Below, piece by piece: positions 1 to 8,070 of a stretch of 64,000 bases of DNA (positions are counted from its first letter, which is position 1; every line of letters starts with the position of its first letter). The DNA is from Spongiibacter thalassae (lineage in GTDB: Bacteria; Pseudomonadota; Gammaproteobacteria; Pseudomonadales; Spongiibacteraceae): the NCBI RefSeq assembly GCF_012272835.1, contig NZ_JAAWWK010000002.1, forward strand, positions 711,451 through 775,450, written 5' to 3'. Under the pieces are notes generated by a model that was not told where the DNA came from, did not search any database, and saw only the letters and a list, made by a program, of their open reading frames with translations. The translations under genes and the position numbers were made by a program.

Positions 1-1
1 C

Positions 2-1468
2 ATCGCCGCTGGTCGATGCGTTGAGCAGGGCATTCCCTATCTCTCTGCGGTGGGCAACGATGGTGATCAAGGCCATCGTTATGTGTTTCGCGACGCTAAC
101 CCCGTAGTAGATGAAAACGGCACCGAAAACGTGCCCACCGGCAACGACCTTCACAACTGGTCAGAGGAGGGGACAGACCCCTACCTTGAACTGACGTTGC
201 CGCCAAATTCCCAGCTGTATGTGGTTCTGAATTGGAACCAGCCCGGTGCGACGGTGCGCTCCGACCGTGGCGCGCAAATTGACCTTGACCTTTACGTCAC
301 CACAGAGCGAAGGGTGTCGTCGATGCAGAGCGGTCAACCCGGCTTTGTGGCCAGTAGCCGTGATCCCCAGGGGAGCACGGGTGCGCCCTCCGGCGACCCC
401 GTCGAGTGGGTTGAACTGGTTACCGAGGGTGCGCCAAAGACCTTTTACATAGCGGTAGAGCATTACAAAGGTCGGCAGGACACCATCCCTCAGCAGCCCT
501 CTGTACCCCTGGAATTTCGCCTGCTGTATACCGGCGCAGATGTGTTGGAGGCCAAGCCCGCCTTCAACTATGCCAGCAGCTGGGGCCATGCGCTTGCCCC
601 CGGTATTATCTCTGTCGCAGCGGTGCCCTGGTGGGAGTCGCCGGAATTTGTCCCGGAAAAATACACCACTGGCGCGATTGACCCTGAATCCTTCACCTCA
701 CGGGGGGGCGTTCAGCCGGTGCAGTTTGATCGCAATGGCAACTACCTGGTGTCGCAGCGTTATGCTCCGACCATCAGCGCTATCGACGGCAATAACAACA
801 CCTTTCTCGGTGGTTTAACCGGTACGCCACGGGAAAGTGGTGAGCACGATGAATTTCCCAATTTCTTTGGTACCTCTGCAGCAGCGCCCAACCTGGCGGC
901 TGCCCTGGCGATACTCAAGCAGACATTTCCGGCGGCAACCCTCGCCGATCTGCGGGCGGCGTTAGCGGATTCGGCGATTGACGTTACCGGGTTTCGGGCT
1001 GCGGCTGGCCCCGATGATGTTACAGGCGCTGGATTGATCGACGTAGATGCCGCCGCAGTGCTACTACAGGAGCGGGTTGGGCGCGACGGAGCACCGCCAG
1101 CTCCTGGCCCTGCTCCTGCACCGTCGGTGGGTAGTGGCGGTGGCGGGGGTGGCCCTTGTTTTATCGCCACCGCAGCCTATGGCAGCTTTCTGGCCGACGA
1201 AGTTTGGGTGCTTCGTAAGTTTCGCGACGAGGTGCTGCTCAGCTTCCCGCTGGGCCGTCATTTCGTCGAATTTTACTACCGCCACTCGCCGCCGCTGGCC
1301 AATGCCATTGCAGAATCGCCCTCGGCGCGGGCAGTGGTAAGGGTGGGCTTAAGCCCGTTGATAATGGCGATTAAATACCCCGCCACTGCACTTTGCCTGT
1401 TACTCGCTATGATAGGTGGTGGAGTGATTTACCTACAGCGCCGCCAAGTGCTGGAAAAAGCCAGCTAA
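2..1468 (+). CDS. S8 (subtilisin-like) serine protease with CFI-box C-terminus, 5' partial
   Basis: The frame is open from the window edge, so the N-terminus with the catalytic Asp and His lies upstream. Visible are the SAVGND segment, which carries the oxyanion-hole Asn of subtilases, and GTSAAAPNLAAALAI with the nucleophilic Ser. Between them sits about 150 residues resembling a beta-rich insert. After the protease comes a Pro/Gly-rich linker ending in six glycines, then CFIATAAYGS, the start of the CFI-box C-terminal domain, then a hydrophobic segment (about 25 residues) and a short basic tail. This layout fits an exported protease kept at the envelope. The protease call is firm; the substrate is unknown. 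Its C-terminal half is intact up to TAA at 1466. Confidence 0.88.
   Translation: MAAGRCVEQGIPYLSAVGNDGDQGHRYVFRDANPVVDENGTENVPTGNDLHNWSEEGTDPYLELTLPPNSQLYVVLNWNQPGATVRSDRGAQIDLDLYVTTERRVSSMQSGQPGFVASSRDPQGSTGAPSGDPVEWVELVTEGAPKTFYIAVEHYKGRQDTIPQQPSVPLEFRLLYTGADVLEAKPAFNYASSWGHALAPGIISVAAVPWWESPEFVPEKYTTGAIDPESFTSRGGVQPVQFDRNGNYLVSQRYAPTISAIDGNNNTFLGGLTGTPRESGEHDEFPNFFGTSAAAPNLAAALAILKQTFPAATLADLRAALADSAIDVTGFRAAAGPDDVTGAGLIDVDAAAVLLQERVGRDGAPPAPGPAPAPSVGSGGGGGGPCFIATAAYGSFLADEVWVLRKFRDEVLLSFPLGRHFVEFYYRHSPPLANAIAESPSARAVVRVGLSPLIMAIKYPATALCLLLAMIGGGVIYLQRRQVLEKAS
167..183 (+). repeat. Short interspersed palindrome, copy 1
   Basis: GAGGGGACAGACCCCTA, with AGGGG/CCCCT arms around ACAGA. It lies inside the protease gene and encodes the peptide EGTDPY. 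An identical 17-mer occurs at 2388-2404. Confidence 0.6.
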
Positions 1469-1472
1469 GACG

Positions 1473-1501
1473 TTGATTTTCGGGGGCTATGCTATTAGAC
1501 T
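1473..1501 (+). promoter_or_regulatory. Possible sigma-70 promoter of tRNA-Leu
   Basis: TTGATT at 1473-1478 and TAGACT at 1496-1501 are separated by 17 bases and followed by a GC-rich stretch, about 50 bases upstream of the tRNA. The match is moderate. Confidence 0.35.
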
Positions 1502-1554
1502 CCCGAACCTTCTCTACTGCCTTGAGCGCCTTTGCCCTCATTGCCAGCCCTTCC

Positions 1555-1641
1555 GCCCGGGTGGTGAAATCGGTAGACACAGGAGACTTAAAATCTCCCG
1601 ACAGCAATGTCGTGCCGGTTCAAGTCCGGCCCCGGGCACCA
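1555..1641 (+). tRNA. tRNA-Leu(TAA)
   Basis: The 87-base gene has acceptor arms GCCCGGG (1555-1561) and CCCGGGC (1631-1637), discriminator A and an encoded CCA. The anticodon loop CTTAAAA sits between GGAGA and TCTCC and gives anticodon TAA; the long variable arm is that of a class II tRNA, and the T-loop GGTTCAAGTCC is present. It decodes UUA. The rest of the 1469-1871 gap holds no gene I can support and no integrase or att-like duplication of the tRNA end. Confidence 0.97.
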
Positions 1642-1871
1642 ATAAGTTCCAGGCACTCTCTTGCCTTTCAATGCCGTTGCCTATTTTTGCCGTTTAATCC
1701 AATAGTAGACTTACTAGTAGACGGGCTGTTTGCCTCCGCTCCCCTTCGTTCTGGCGAGCCTGATCACATCAGATGTTATCGTGTGCTTTGTTGCGGGTGA
1801 CCTTTACCCATTCAGCACCGATTCAGTTCCCACCTCCCATACTGGCGCCAACTAATAGGGAGAGTCCCACA

Positions 1872-2546
1872 ATGAAAATTTCATCTTTTGTGTCTGCCGC
1901 TTGCCTTTGCCTAGCCACCGCTACGGCCACGGCGGGTCATTTGCATAGTCCTTCTTATTCCTCTCACCGGGATACCAGCATGTATTTATTTGGTGGTCTG
2001 GGATTGAGTGAGTTTGATTATCGTCGCGCGGATTTTCGTCATGGTTTTGGGGATGGCTCTTTGAGTGATATCGAGTTGGATACTGACTCGACCGCCGTAC
2101 GTTTTGGGGTGGGTCTGGTTATTACACCCAATGTGGCGGTTGAGTTTGGTATCGCCAGTCTGGGTGAAATTCACGCTGTGGCGCAGTCTGATGGCAGTCG
2201 ACGTGCGGCGAATGGCTACGCGGCGGGGGAGGTCGAGATGGACGGTGATGTCGGCGGCGGTTTTCTCGGGGTGAGGTTGCATTCGCCGCTTTCCGAGCCC
2301 GCAGCGGTGTTTACGCGCTTTGGTCTTTACGGCTGGTCGATGGACGGTCATGTTGAGGACAACGATCGGCGCGGTGAGTACACCATAGAGGGGACAGACC
2401 CCTATTTTGGGGTGGGTGTGATGATGCAGTTGTCGCGGGAGGCGTCACTGTCGCTGGCCTACGACTATTATATGCTGGACGACGACGAGCAGAGTTTCGA
2501 GTCGTCGGCAGATGTGCTGTCGATGGATATTGTGTTCAGGTTTTAG
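1872..2546 (+). CDS. Outer-membrane beta-barrel protein (OmpA-like/porin-fold family)
   Basis: The start at 1872 follows AGGGAGAG and gives a clear signal peptide (MKISSFVSAACLCLATATATAG, cleavage near residue 22). The mature part of about 200 residues is Gly- and aromatic-rich with alternating strands such as MYLFGGLGLSEFDY, AVRFGVGLVITPNVAVEFGIA, PYFGVGVMMQ and SLSLAYDYY, and ends in VFRF with the C-terminal Phe expected for barrel assembly by BAM. An eight-stranded barrel is likely. It is a stand-alone gene. No ligand is predicted. An in-frame extension upstream of 1872 has no signal-like start and is unlikely to be translated. Confidence 0.75.
   Translation: MKISSFVSAACLCLATATATAGHLHSPSYSSHRDTSMYLFGGLGLSEFDYRRADFRHGFGDGSLSDIELDTDSTAVRFGVGLVITPNVAVEFGIASLGEIHAVAQSDGSRRAANGYAAGEVEMDGDVGGGFLGVRLHSPLSEPAAVFTRFGLYGWSMDGHVEDNDRRGEYTIEGTDPYFGVGVMMQLSREASLSLAYDYYMLDDDEQSFESSADVLSMDIVFRF
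2388..2404 (+). repeat. Short interspersed palindrome, copy 2
   Basis: Same 17-mer as at 167-183, again in frame to encode EGTDPY, inside the beta-barrel gene, which is unrelated to the protease. Confidence 0.6.
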
Positions 2547-2658
2547 CCGTTAAATTAACGATATGTAATAGGTTTACAGTGACAACTTCGCCATAATCGT
2601 CGGTCTTGGCCGGCGAATTCTGTCCGGTTTTTGACATGTTGTAGTCCGGGGAGGGTAG

Positions 2659-3174
2659 ATGGCGAAGTTAGGTTTTACGCTGAATGGTCAGCCGTTGGAG
2701 GTGGATGTCGATCCCTCCATGCCACTGTTATGGCTGATTCGCGACGAATTGGCCATGACCGGCACCAAGTTTGGCTGCGGGTTGGGGCTGTGCGGTGCCT
2801 GCACGGTTCATCTGAATGGCTCGCCTATACGCAGTTGCAGCTTTCCCGTTCAGGCCGCTGCGGGCCAGGCGATCACCACCATTGAAGGTATTGCCAGCGA
2901 CTCGGCCTTGCATCCGGTTCAGCAGGCCTGGAAAGAACTGAATGTCGCCCAGTGCGGCTACTGTCAGTCCGGGCAAATCATGTCGGCGGTGGCGCTGTTG
3001 GCGAGCCAGCCTAACCCCTCTGATGCAGAAATCGACGCGGCTATGGCGGGCAATATTTGCCGCTGCGGCACTTACCCCCGTATTCGGCGAGCGATTCATC
3101 GCGCGGCCTCGCTGGCGGCAGTGCAGGTGTTCGACCCGGGCACTGGCACAGCTGTGCAGCAGGAGGTGGTGTGA
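2659..3174 (+). CDS. iorA: (2Fe-2S) subunit of a molybdenum hydroxylase, isoquinoline 1-oxidoreductase alpha type
   Basis: The 171-residue protein has the two-domain plan of small xanthine-oxidase-family subunits. A plant-type ferredoxin domain carries Cys40, Cys45, Cys48 and Cys60 ([15 protein letters not shown]). The helical domain carries [10 protein letters not shown] and [13 protein letters not shown]. It passes electrons from the molybdenum centre of the partner encoded directly downstream. The start at 2659 follows GGGAGGGTAG. The stop overlaps the next start as ATGA-type TGATG, so the pair is translationally coupled. The real substrate may be an aldehyde or an N-heterocycle; the ior name is by family only. 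Confidence 0.88.
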   Translation: MAKLGFTLNGQPLEVDVDPSMPLLWLIRDELAMTGTKFGCGLGLCGACTVHLNGSPIRSCSFPVQAAAGQAITTIEGIASDSALHPVQQAWKELNVAQCGYCQSGQIMSAVALLASQPNPSDAEIDAAMAGNICRCGTYPRIRRAIHRAASLAAVQVFDPGTGTAVQQEVV

Positions 3175-5336
3175 TGACCCTTAACCGCCGTAATTTTCTA
3201 AAGGGCACGGCGATTACTGCCGGTGCCCTTGTTGTGGGTGTGACGATGACCGGATGCGGGCGGATGCCCTTGCCCCATCGTAACGCTGAAGACCTGCAAC
3301 CCAGTGCTTATTTGCAGGTGACCCCGGATGGGCGCTTTATTCTGCAATTGGCCAAAGTCGAAATGGGGCAGGGCACCCTGACGGGAATGGCAACCCTGGT
3401 GGCGGAGGAGTTGAATATGCCGCCGTCGATGATCGTTGTTGAACACGCCCGCTATCACCCCGATTTTGCCGACCCTGAGTTTTACGCGATGATTACCGGC
3501 GGCAGTTCGTCGCTGCGTACCAGCTTTGAGCCGCTGCGCGAAGCCGGTGCAATGGTGTCGGCGCTGCTGAAGCAGGCCGCGGCCCAGCTCCACGGCATAG
3601 CCGCAACTGAGGTCGCGCTGATCGACGGCGTGTTAAGTTCGCCGAAGGGGACTGTCCCCTATGCTGAAGCAGTGTCGTTGGCGCGCACTTTGCCCAGGCC
3701 TGAGTCGCTTACCCTGCGAGCGCCCAGCGAATACCGGTTTATCGGCAAGAAAATGACTCGCCTCGACGGTGAGGAAAAGGTTACCGGCGCTGCGCAATAC
3801 GGTCTGGATATTCAATATCCCAATACCTTGACGGCGGTGATGGTACGCTGCCCACACTTTGGTGGCAGCCTCGAGTCCTACGATGCTCAGGCGGCACTGG
3901 CCACCAAAGGGGTGTCGCAAGTGCTGGAAATCGACGGTGCGCTGGCAGTGGTGGCAAAGGGCTACTGGGCGGCCAGACAGGCGGCAAACAAGATTAAGGT
4001 GACCTGGAAGGCGGGACCGCTGGAAGGTGTTGATAGTGCCGCGCTGCGGGCCGAGCGCCATCGCCTGGCCGACAGTGAGCCGGGGAAGAATGTCGAGGAG
4101 CGGGGCAGTGCGGAACTGGCCCGCGGAGAGCGCTTTGAGCAGCGCTACGATGTGCCCTTGCTGGCCCATGCCACCATGGAGCCACCCAATGCTCTGGCGG
4201 TCAGAACCGAGCGGGGAATGGAAATCTGGAGCGGCTGCCAGTCGCAGCAGTTTGTACAGGGAATGGTCGCTGATGCACTGGGTATTTCCGAGGACCAGGT
4301 CATTCTGCATAACCAGCTGCTTGGTGGTGGTTTCGGCCGGAAAATTGTTCCCGATTATATCGTAGAGGCGGCAAAAATTGCCCAGCGCTCCGGCGCGCCG
4401 ATTCGCTTGGTCTGGAGTCGTGAAGATGATATTCGCCACGACCTGTACCGGCCCTGTGCTACCGCGCTGATGACCGCGACCATAGACAATGGCAAGGTCA
4501 CCAGCCTGCAAAGCAAGGCGGTTGCGCCGAGTATTTTCGGTCAATTTATCCCATTGATGACGCAGAGCTTTATGCCCCGTTGGGTGCCCGATGCCACTCA
4601 CTCGACGATTGGCGGGCTGGCAGCTCCCTCTGATCCGTCGGCGACCGAGGGCTTGGCGAAGCAGCCCTATCAGTTCGACTACCAGCGCGCTGATTACGTG
4701 ATGCAAAAGCGCACTGCCCCGCTAGGGTATTGGCGGTCGGTGGGGCACTCGCAGAATGCCTTCTTTATGGAAAGCTTTATTGACGAGCTGGCCCACAAGG
4801 TGAAGAAAAATCCGCTGGACTTTCGGCTTGGTCAGCTCGACGAGGATTCGCGCTACGCCAAGGTATTGAAACTTGTCGCCGATAAGGCTGACTGGGGGAA
4901 TCCTCCGGCAGGGCAGTATCAGGGGATTGCCGTTCACGAGTCCTTCCGCACTGTGGTTGCCCAGGTGGTCAATGTGTCGGTAGAGGGTAAAACGATCCGC
5001 GTGCATAAAGTGGTGTGTGCGGTGGACTGCGGTCTGGCGGTGAATCCCGATATGGTGGTCGCGCAAATGGAAGGTGGCATTGTGTTCGGGCTGACCGCTG
5101 CCTTGAAGGGGGAAATTACCCTGAAAGACGGTGCTGTCGAGCAGAGTAATTTCCACGACTATCAAATGTTACGGCTGCCGGAGTCGCCAGATATAGAGGT
5201 CTATGTGTTACCCGCTCAGGACCGTCCAAGCGGGGTGGGTGAGCCGGCAGTGCCACCAGTGGCACCCGCCCTGGCCAACGCGGTATTTGCGGCAACCGGG
5301 CAGCGCCTGCGGGAATTACCCCTGCGACTGGTCTAG
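3174..5336 (+). CDS. iorB: Molybdopterin-binding subunit of a molybdenum hydroxylase, isoquinoline 1-oxidoreductase beta type
   Basis: This 720-residue protein begins [11 protein letters not shown], a twin-arginine signal, followed by a hydrophobic run and TMTGCG, so it is exported folded and may be lipidated at that Cys. Family marks include EMGQGTLTGMATLVAEEL, GGGFGRK in the cofactor region, GYWRSVGHSQNAFFMESFIDELA, and GEPAVPPVAPALANAVFAATG near the C-terminus, where the catalytic Glu of the xanthine oxidase family lies. It lacks an FAD subunit nearby, as is usual for IorAB types that give electrons to cytochromes. ATG at 3174 overlaps the iorA stop. Cofactor maturation genes are not in the window. 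A palindrome (3646-3661) lies inside the gene. Confidence 0.88.
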   Translation: MTLNRRNFLKGTAITAGALVVGVTMTGCGRMPLPHRNAEDLQPSAYLQVTPDGRFILQLAKVEMGQGTLTGMATLVAEELNMPPSMIVVEHARYHPDFADPEFYAMITGGSSSLRTSFEPLREAGAMVSALLKQAAAQLHGIAATEVALIDGVLSSPKGTVPYAEAVSLARTLPRPESLTLRAPSEYRFIGKKMTRLDGEEKVTGAAQYGLDIQYPNTLTAVMVRCPHFGGSLESYDAQAALATKGVSQVLEIDGALAVVAKGYWAARQAANKIKVTWKAGPLEGVDSAALRAERHRLADSEPGKNVEERGSAELARGERFEQRYDVPLLAHATMEPPNALAVRTERGMEIWSGCQSQQFVQGMVADALGISEDQVILHNQLLGGGFGRKIVPDYIVEAAKIAQRSGAPIRLVWSREDDIRHDLYRPCATALMTATIDNGKVTSLQSKAVAPSIFGQFIPLMTQSFMPRWVPDATHSTIGGLAAPSDPSATEGLAKQPYQFDYQRADYVMQKRTAPLGYWRSVGHSQNAFFMESFIDELAHKVKKNPLDFRLGQLDEDSRYAKVLKLVADKADWGNPPAGQYQGIAVHESFRTVVAQVVNVSVEGKTIRVHKVVCAVDCGLAVNPDMVVAQMEGGIVFGLTAALKGEITLKDGAVEQSNFHDYQMLRLPESPDIEVYVLPAQDRPSGVGEPAVPPVAPALANAVFAATGQRLRELPLRLV
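3646..3661 (+). repeat. Short palindrome AGGGGACTGTCCCCTA
   Basis: Perfect 7-bp arms (AGGGGAC/GTCCCCT) around one T, inside iorB. It resembles the copies at 167 and 2388. Confidence 0.5.
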
Positions 5337-5441
5337 CTAGGCACCGCTGACTCAAATTGCTTGGTGCCTGTTGTGGTTTTGCAGGCGCAGCAGTGCCGAT
5401 TCAATGGGTGTTAACAGACCTTGATAACGCGTTCTGCACAG

Positions 5442-5491
5442 ATTAGATCACTCCGTTGCGGGCCAATTAGATCACTCCGTTGCGGGCCAAT
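5442..5491 (+). repeat. 24-bp tandem direct repeat flanked by an inverted repeat; possible operator
   Basis: Two identical 24-bp units occupy 5442-5465 and 5466-5489, each containing TTAGATCACTCCGTTGCG. The pair is bracketed by GCACAGA (5436-5442) and TCTGTGC (5490-5496), a 7-bp inverted repeat. It ends about 50 bases before the MBL-fold gene, in a 204-base gap that holds nothing else obvious. Position and symmetry suggest a protein-binding site controlling 5541-8514; this is inference. Confidence 0.6.
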
Positions 5492-5540
5492 CTGTGCGAC
5501 ACTTGACGTTTTTCATGTTGCGGCGAGGTAGGCCGAGTTT

Positions 5541-6641
5541 ATGACTGCACTTTCAACCGAGTTGACGTATCCCTTTGACCATCCCCCCGAAGCGGGGCAG
5601 TGGTTGTCTGTCGCCGAGGGCATCTATTGGTTGCAGATGCCGTTGCCGATGGCCCTGGATCACATCAATCTCTATGTGCTTGAAGATGACGAGGGTTGGT
5701 ACATTGTCGATACCGGTATGGGCCTGCGCGATACCCAAAAATACTGGTTGCAACTGATTAATGGCCCTATGGCGGGCAAGCCATTAAAAGCGGTGATTTG
5801 CACCCACATGCACCCTGACCACTGTGGACAGGCCGGGTGGTTGTGCAATGAATGGCGGGTACCGCTGTATATGAGCGCCGCCGAGTATTTGTCTGCCCGG
5901 ACCTTTGGCGCGCCGTCGGAAGGTGGTATGTCCTGGACCGGCAAGGCCCATTATCTGCGCGCAGGGGTAGCCCCGGAAACCCTGGAGCGGCTGGCGTCGC
6001 GCCTGCGTGGATTCAGTAAAATTATCGAGCCTATGCCTCAGTCGTTTCGGCGAATGCGCGACGGTGACACCCTGTCTATCGGCGGTCGGGAGTGGCGAGT
6101 AATGACGGGTTCGGGGCATTCCCCTGAACATGTCAGCCTGTATTGTGAAGGCGATAAATTCCTGCTGTCGGGGGATCAGATTATTCCCCGTATCACCTCT
6201 AATGTCAGCGTTATGCCGGTGGAGCCGGATGGCAATCCATTGGCTGAGTGGCTGGATTCCCTGCACCGCTTCCGTAACGATATTCATGCCGATACCCTGG
6301 TATTGCCCGCGCACAATGCGCCGTTTTACGGGGTGCACCAGCGCCTCGACTATCTTGTTGCCCATCATCAGGGGCATTTGGCGGCGATAGAAAAGGCCTG
6401 CGAGACGCCGAAGGCGGCCATTGAATTATTTGACGTGCTGTTTGCACGTAAACTCGACGAAAGCCAATTGCCGTTGGCCCTGGGCGAAGCCATTGCCCAC
6501 CTGCATTATCTTTACTACCAAGGGCGGATGGAGCGCTTGATCGGCGACGATGGCATATGTCGCTACCGCAGCACTGACCCTGAGCATAGCCCGTATACCG
6601 GCGCTCCCTACGAGCCAGGAGATGCGCCCTTCGAAGTCTAG
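5541..6641 (+). CDS. MBL-fold metallo-hydrolase
   Basis: The 366-residue protein has the metallo-beta-lactamase fold signature HMHPDHCGQAGWL (HxHxDH; two metal sites), preceded by INLYVLEDDEGWYIVDTGMG and followed by the third-metal-ligand motif GSGHSPEHVSLY, the bridging Asp in LLSGDQIIP, and VLPAHNAPFYG. The C-terminal 90 residues form a helical domain often seen in thioester-hydrolase-like members of the family. The start at 5541 follows GAGGTAGG. It is first in a same-strand run with a HIT protein, an amidohydrolase and a SnoaL-like protein, hinting at catabolism of a CoA-linked or aromatic compound; the substrate is not known. Confidence 0.85.
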   Translation: MTALSTELTYPFDHPPEAGQWLSVAEGIYWLQMPLPMALDHINLYVLEDDEGWYIVDTGMGLRDTQKYWLQLINGPMAGKPLKAVICTHMHPDHCGQAGWLCNEWRVPLYMSAAEYLSARTFGAPSEGGMSWTGKAHYLRAGVAPETLERLASRLRGFSKIIEPMPQSFRRMRDGDTLSIGGREWRVMTGSGHSPEHVSLYCEGDKFLLSGDQIIPRITSNVSVMPVEPDGNPLAEWLDSLHRFRNDIHADTLVLPAHNAPFYGVHQRLDYLVAHHQGHLAAIEKACETPKAAIELFDVLFARKLDESQLPLALGEAIAHLHYLYYQGRMERLIGDDGICRYRSTDPEHSPYTGAPYEPGDAPFEV

Positions 6642-6660
6642 GATAGGCAAGGAGCCCGCC

Positions 6661-7077
6661 GTGACCGACTGTATTTTTTGCCAGATTATTGCCGGCAATG
6701 CCCCAGCCCACGAGATTTATCGAGACGATGAGCTGATCTGCTTTCTGGATATTGCACCCGCCACCCCGGGACACTGTCTGATTGTGCCCCTGCGTCATCA
6801 CGACGATATTTTCTCTATGAGTGAGGAGGAGGTTGCGCAGATCGGCAGATTCGCCCGGCGTTTTGCGCCGGTGTTGAAACAGGTTTGCGCGGCGGATGGC
6901 ATAGGGGTGCACCAGCTTAATGGCGCGGCCTCAGGGCAAACGGTGTTTCATTACCACTGCCACTTGATTCCTGGCTATACCGGTCAAACTCCGCGTATTC
7001 ACGGCCGCGAGCCCGCGTCAGCGGAGCAACTGGGCGAGCTGGCGGGGCGTTTGCGCAGGGCTTTTGCCGGCGAGTGA
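6661..7077 (+). CDS. HIT-family nucleotide hydrolase
   Basis: The GTG at 6661, preceded by AAGGAG, starts a 138-residue protein beginning with VTDCIFCQIIAG (read as Met), the usual start of Hint-like HIT proteins. CIFC is a likely zinc pair, GHCLIVPLRHHDDI is the central motif, and FHYHCHLIPGY contains the HxHxH triad whose middle His attacks the phosphate of AMP conjugates. Length is typical for the family. It lies 19 bases after the MBL gene. An in-frame ATG at 6550 lies inside the upstream gene and is an unlikely start. Confidence 0.88.
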   Translation: MTDCIFCQIIAGNAPAHEIYRDDELICFLDIAPATPGHCLIVPLRHHDDIFSMSEEEVAQIGRFARRFAPVLKQVCAADGIGVHQLNGAASGQTVFHYHCHLIPGYTGQTPRIHGREPASAEQLGELAGRLRRAFAGE

Positions 7078-7135
7078 CAGATCGCTGCCTGACCGAATTT
7101 GTGTATTGGCTGGCGTTTAATGCCATTGAGGGCGA

Positions 7136-7149
7136 GGGGTCAGACACCC
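7136..7149 (+). repeat. Variant palindrome GGGGTCAGACACCC
   Basis: Imperfect relative of the copies at 167 and 2388, here in the spacer before the amidohydrolase gene. Confidence 0.35.
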
Positions 7150-7186
7150 AGAATTAATAACAACAAAAAACGGGAGGAAGGGCGCT

Positions 7187-8056
7187 ATGCCAATGCCGAG
7201 TGATATCCAGGTTATCGACCTGATGCTGAGTGTGCCAGGTGAAGATAACAGCCAGTGGTATGAGTTTATGAAGCCGCTGCTGATGGACGAAGAAAGTAGG
7301 GAAATGTTCAAAATGCCCGCCCAGTATATGTTCAAGGACATTCCCGATACGGCGGACAAAGACGACTATATCGCCTACACCATCGAGCAGATGGACAAGC
7401 ACAATATTCAGCGTGCGATGCTGGGTATTGACGATCATAACGAGGTGGCCAAGGCTGCTGTGGCGCGCCACCCCGACAGGTTTTTTACCTCCCTTGAGGT
7501 CAACCCGAATAACGGCATGGACGAGGTGCGAAAAATCGTCCGTTTTCATCGTGACTACGGCATCAAGGCGGTCACCGGTTTCGCCTCGGGTCTGTGTCCG
7601 CAGGTGCCTTACAACGACAAGAAATGGTACCCGATCTACGCCAAGCTGGTGGAGCTGGATATTCCCTTTTGTCCCTGTGTCGGCGTGCCCGGGCCGCGCC
7701 TGCCCATGGCGCCACAAAAGGTGGAGCTTCTGGATGAAGTGTGTTGGTTCTTCCCTGAATTGAAAGTAGTGATGCGTCACGGCGCCGAGCCCTGGGAAAA
7801 GCTGGCGTGGAAGCTGATGTTGAAGTACCCCAACCTGTATTACATGACCAGCGCCTTTGCCCCCAAACATTACCCTGAGGAAATTGTGAATTTCGCTAAT
7901 TCACGTGGGTCCGACAAGGTGATGTATGCCGGCTATTTCCCCATGGGCTTGTCGTTGGATCGAATATTCCGCGATATGCCGGGCGTGCCCTTTAAAGATG
8001 ACGTATGGCCTAAATTCCTGCGCGACAATGCGCGCCGGGTGTTCAAGCTCGACTAG
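7187..8056 (+). CDS. Amidohydrolase-family (ACMSD-like TIM barrel) protein with degenerate metal site
   Basis: The 289-residue sequence follows the amidohydrolase-2 (COG2159) barrel: SLEVNPNNGMDEVRKIVRFHRDYGIKAV, IPFCPCVGVPG, LKVVMRHGAEPWEKLAW, and a C-terminal FLRDNARRVFKLD that matches the family's closing helix. However, the N-terminal metal motif HxH is replaced by IDLMLSVPG, and the late Asp of the usual GSDYP motif appears as YAGYFPMG. The protein may be metal-independent or bind metal differently. The start at 7187 follows CGGGAGGAAG; a second ATG at 7193 is possible. The stop is 14 bases before the SnoaL-like gene. Confidence 0.75.
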   Translation: MPMPSDIQVIDLMLSVPGEDNSQWYEFMKPLLMDEESREMFKMPAQYMFKDIPDTADKDDYIAYTIEQMDKHNIQRAMLGIDDHNEVAKAAVARHPDRFFTSLEVNPNNGMDEVRKIVRFHRDYGIKAVTGFASGLCPQVPYNDKKWYPIYAKLVELDIPFCPCVGVPGPRLPMAPQKVELLDEVCWFFPELKVVMRHGAEPWEKLAWKLMLKYPNLYYMTSAFAPKHYPEEIVNFANSRGSDKVMYAGYFPMGLSLDRIFRDMPGVPFKDDVWPKFLRDNARRVFKLD

Positions 8057-8070
8057 CAAGGGATACGCTG

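Noticed and set aside
1555-1722. tRNA-Leu as an integration site, with TAGTAGAC direct repeats at 1703 and 1715
   Set aside because: No integrase, no duplicated tRNA 3' end and no foreign gene block nearby; the 8-bp repeats are too short to mean much.
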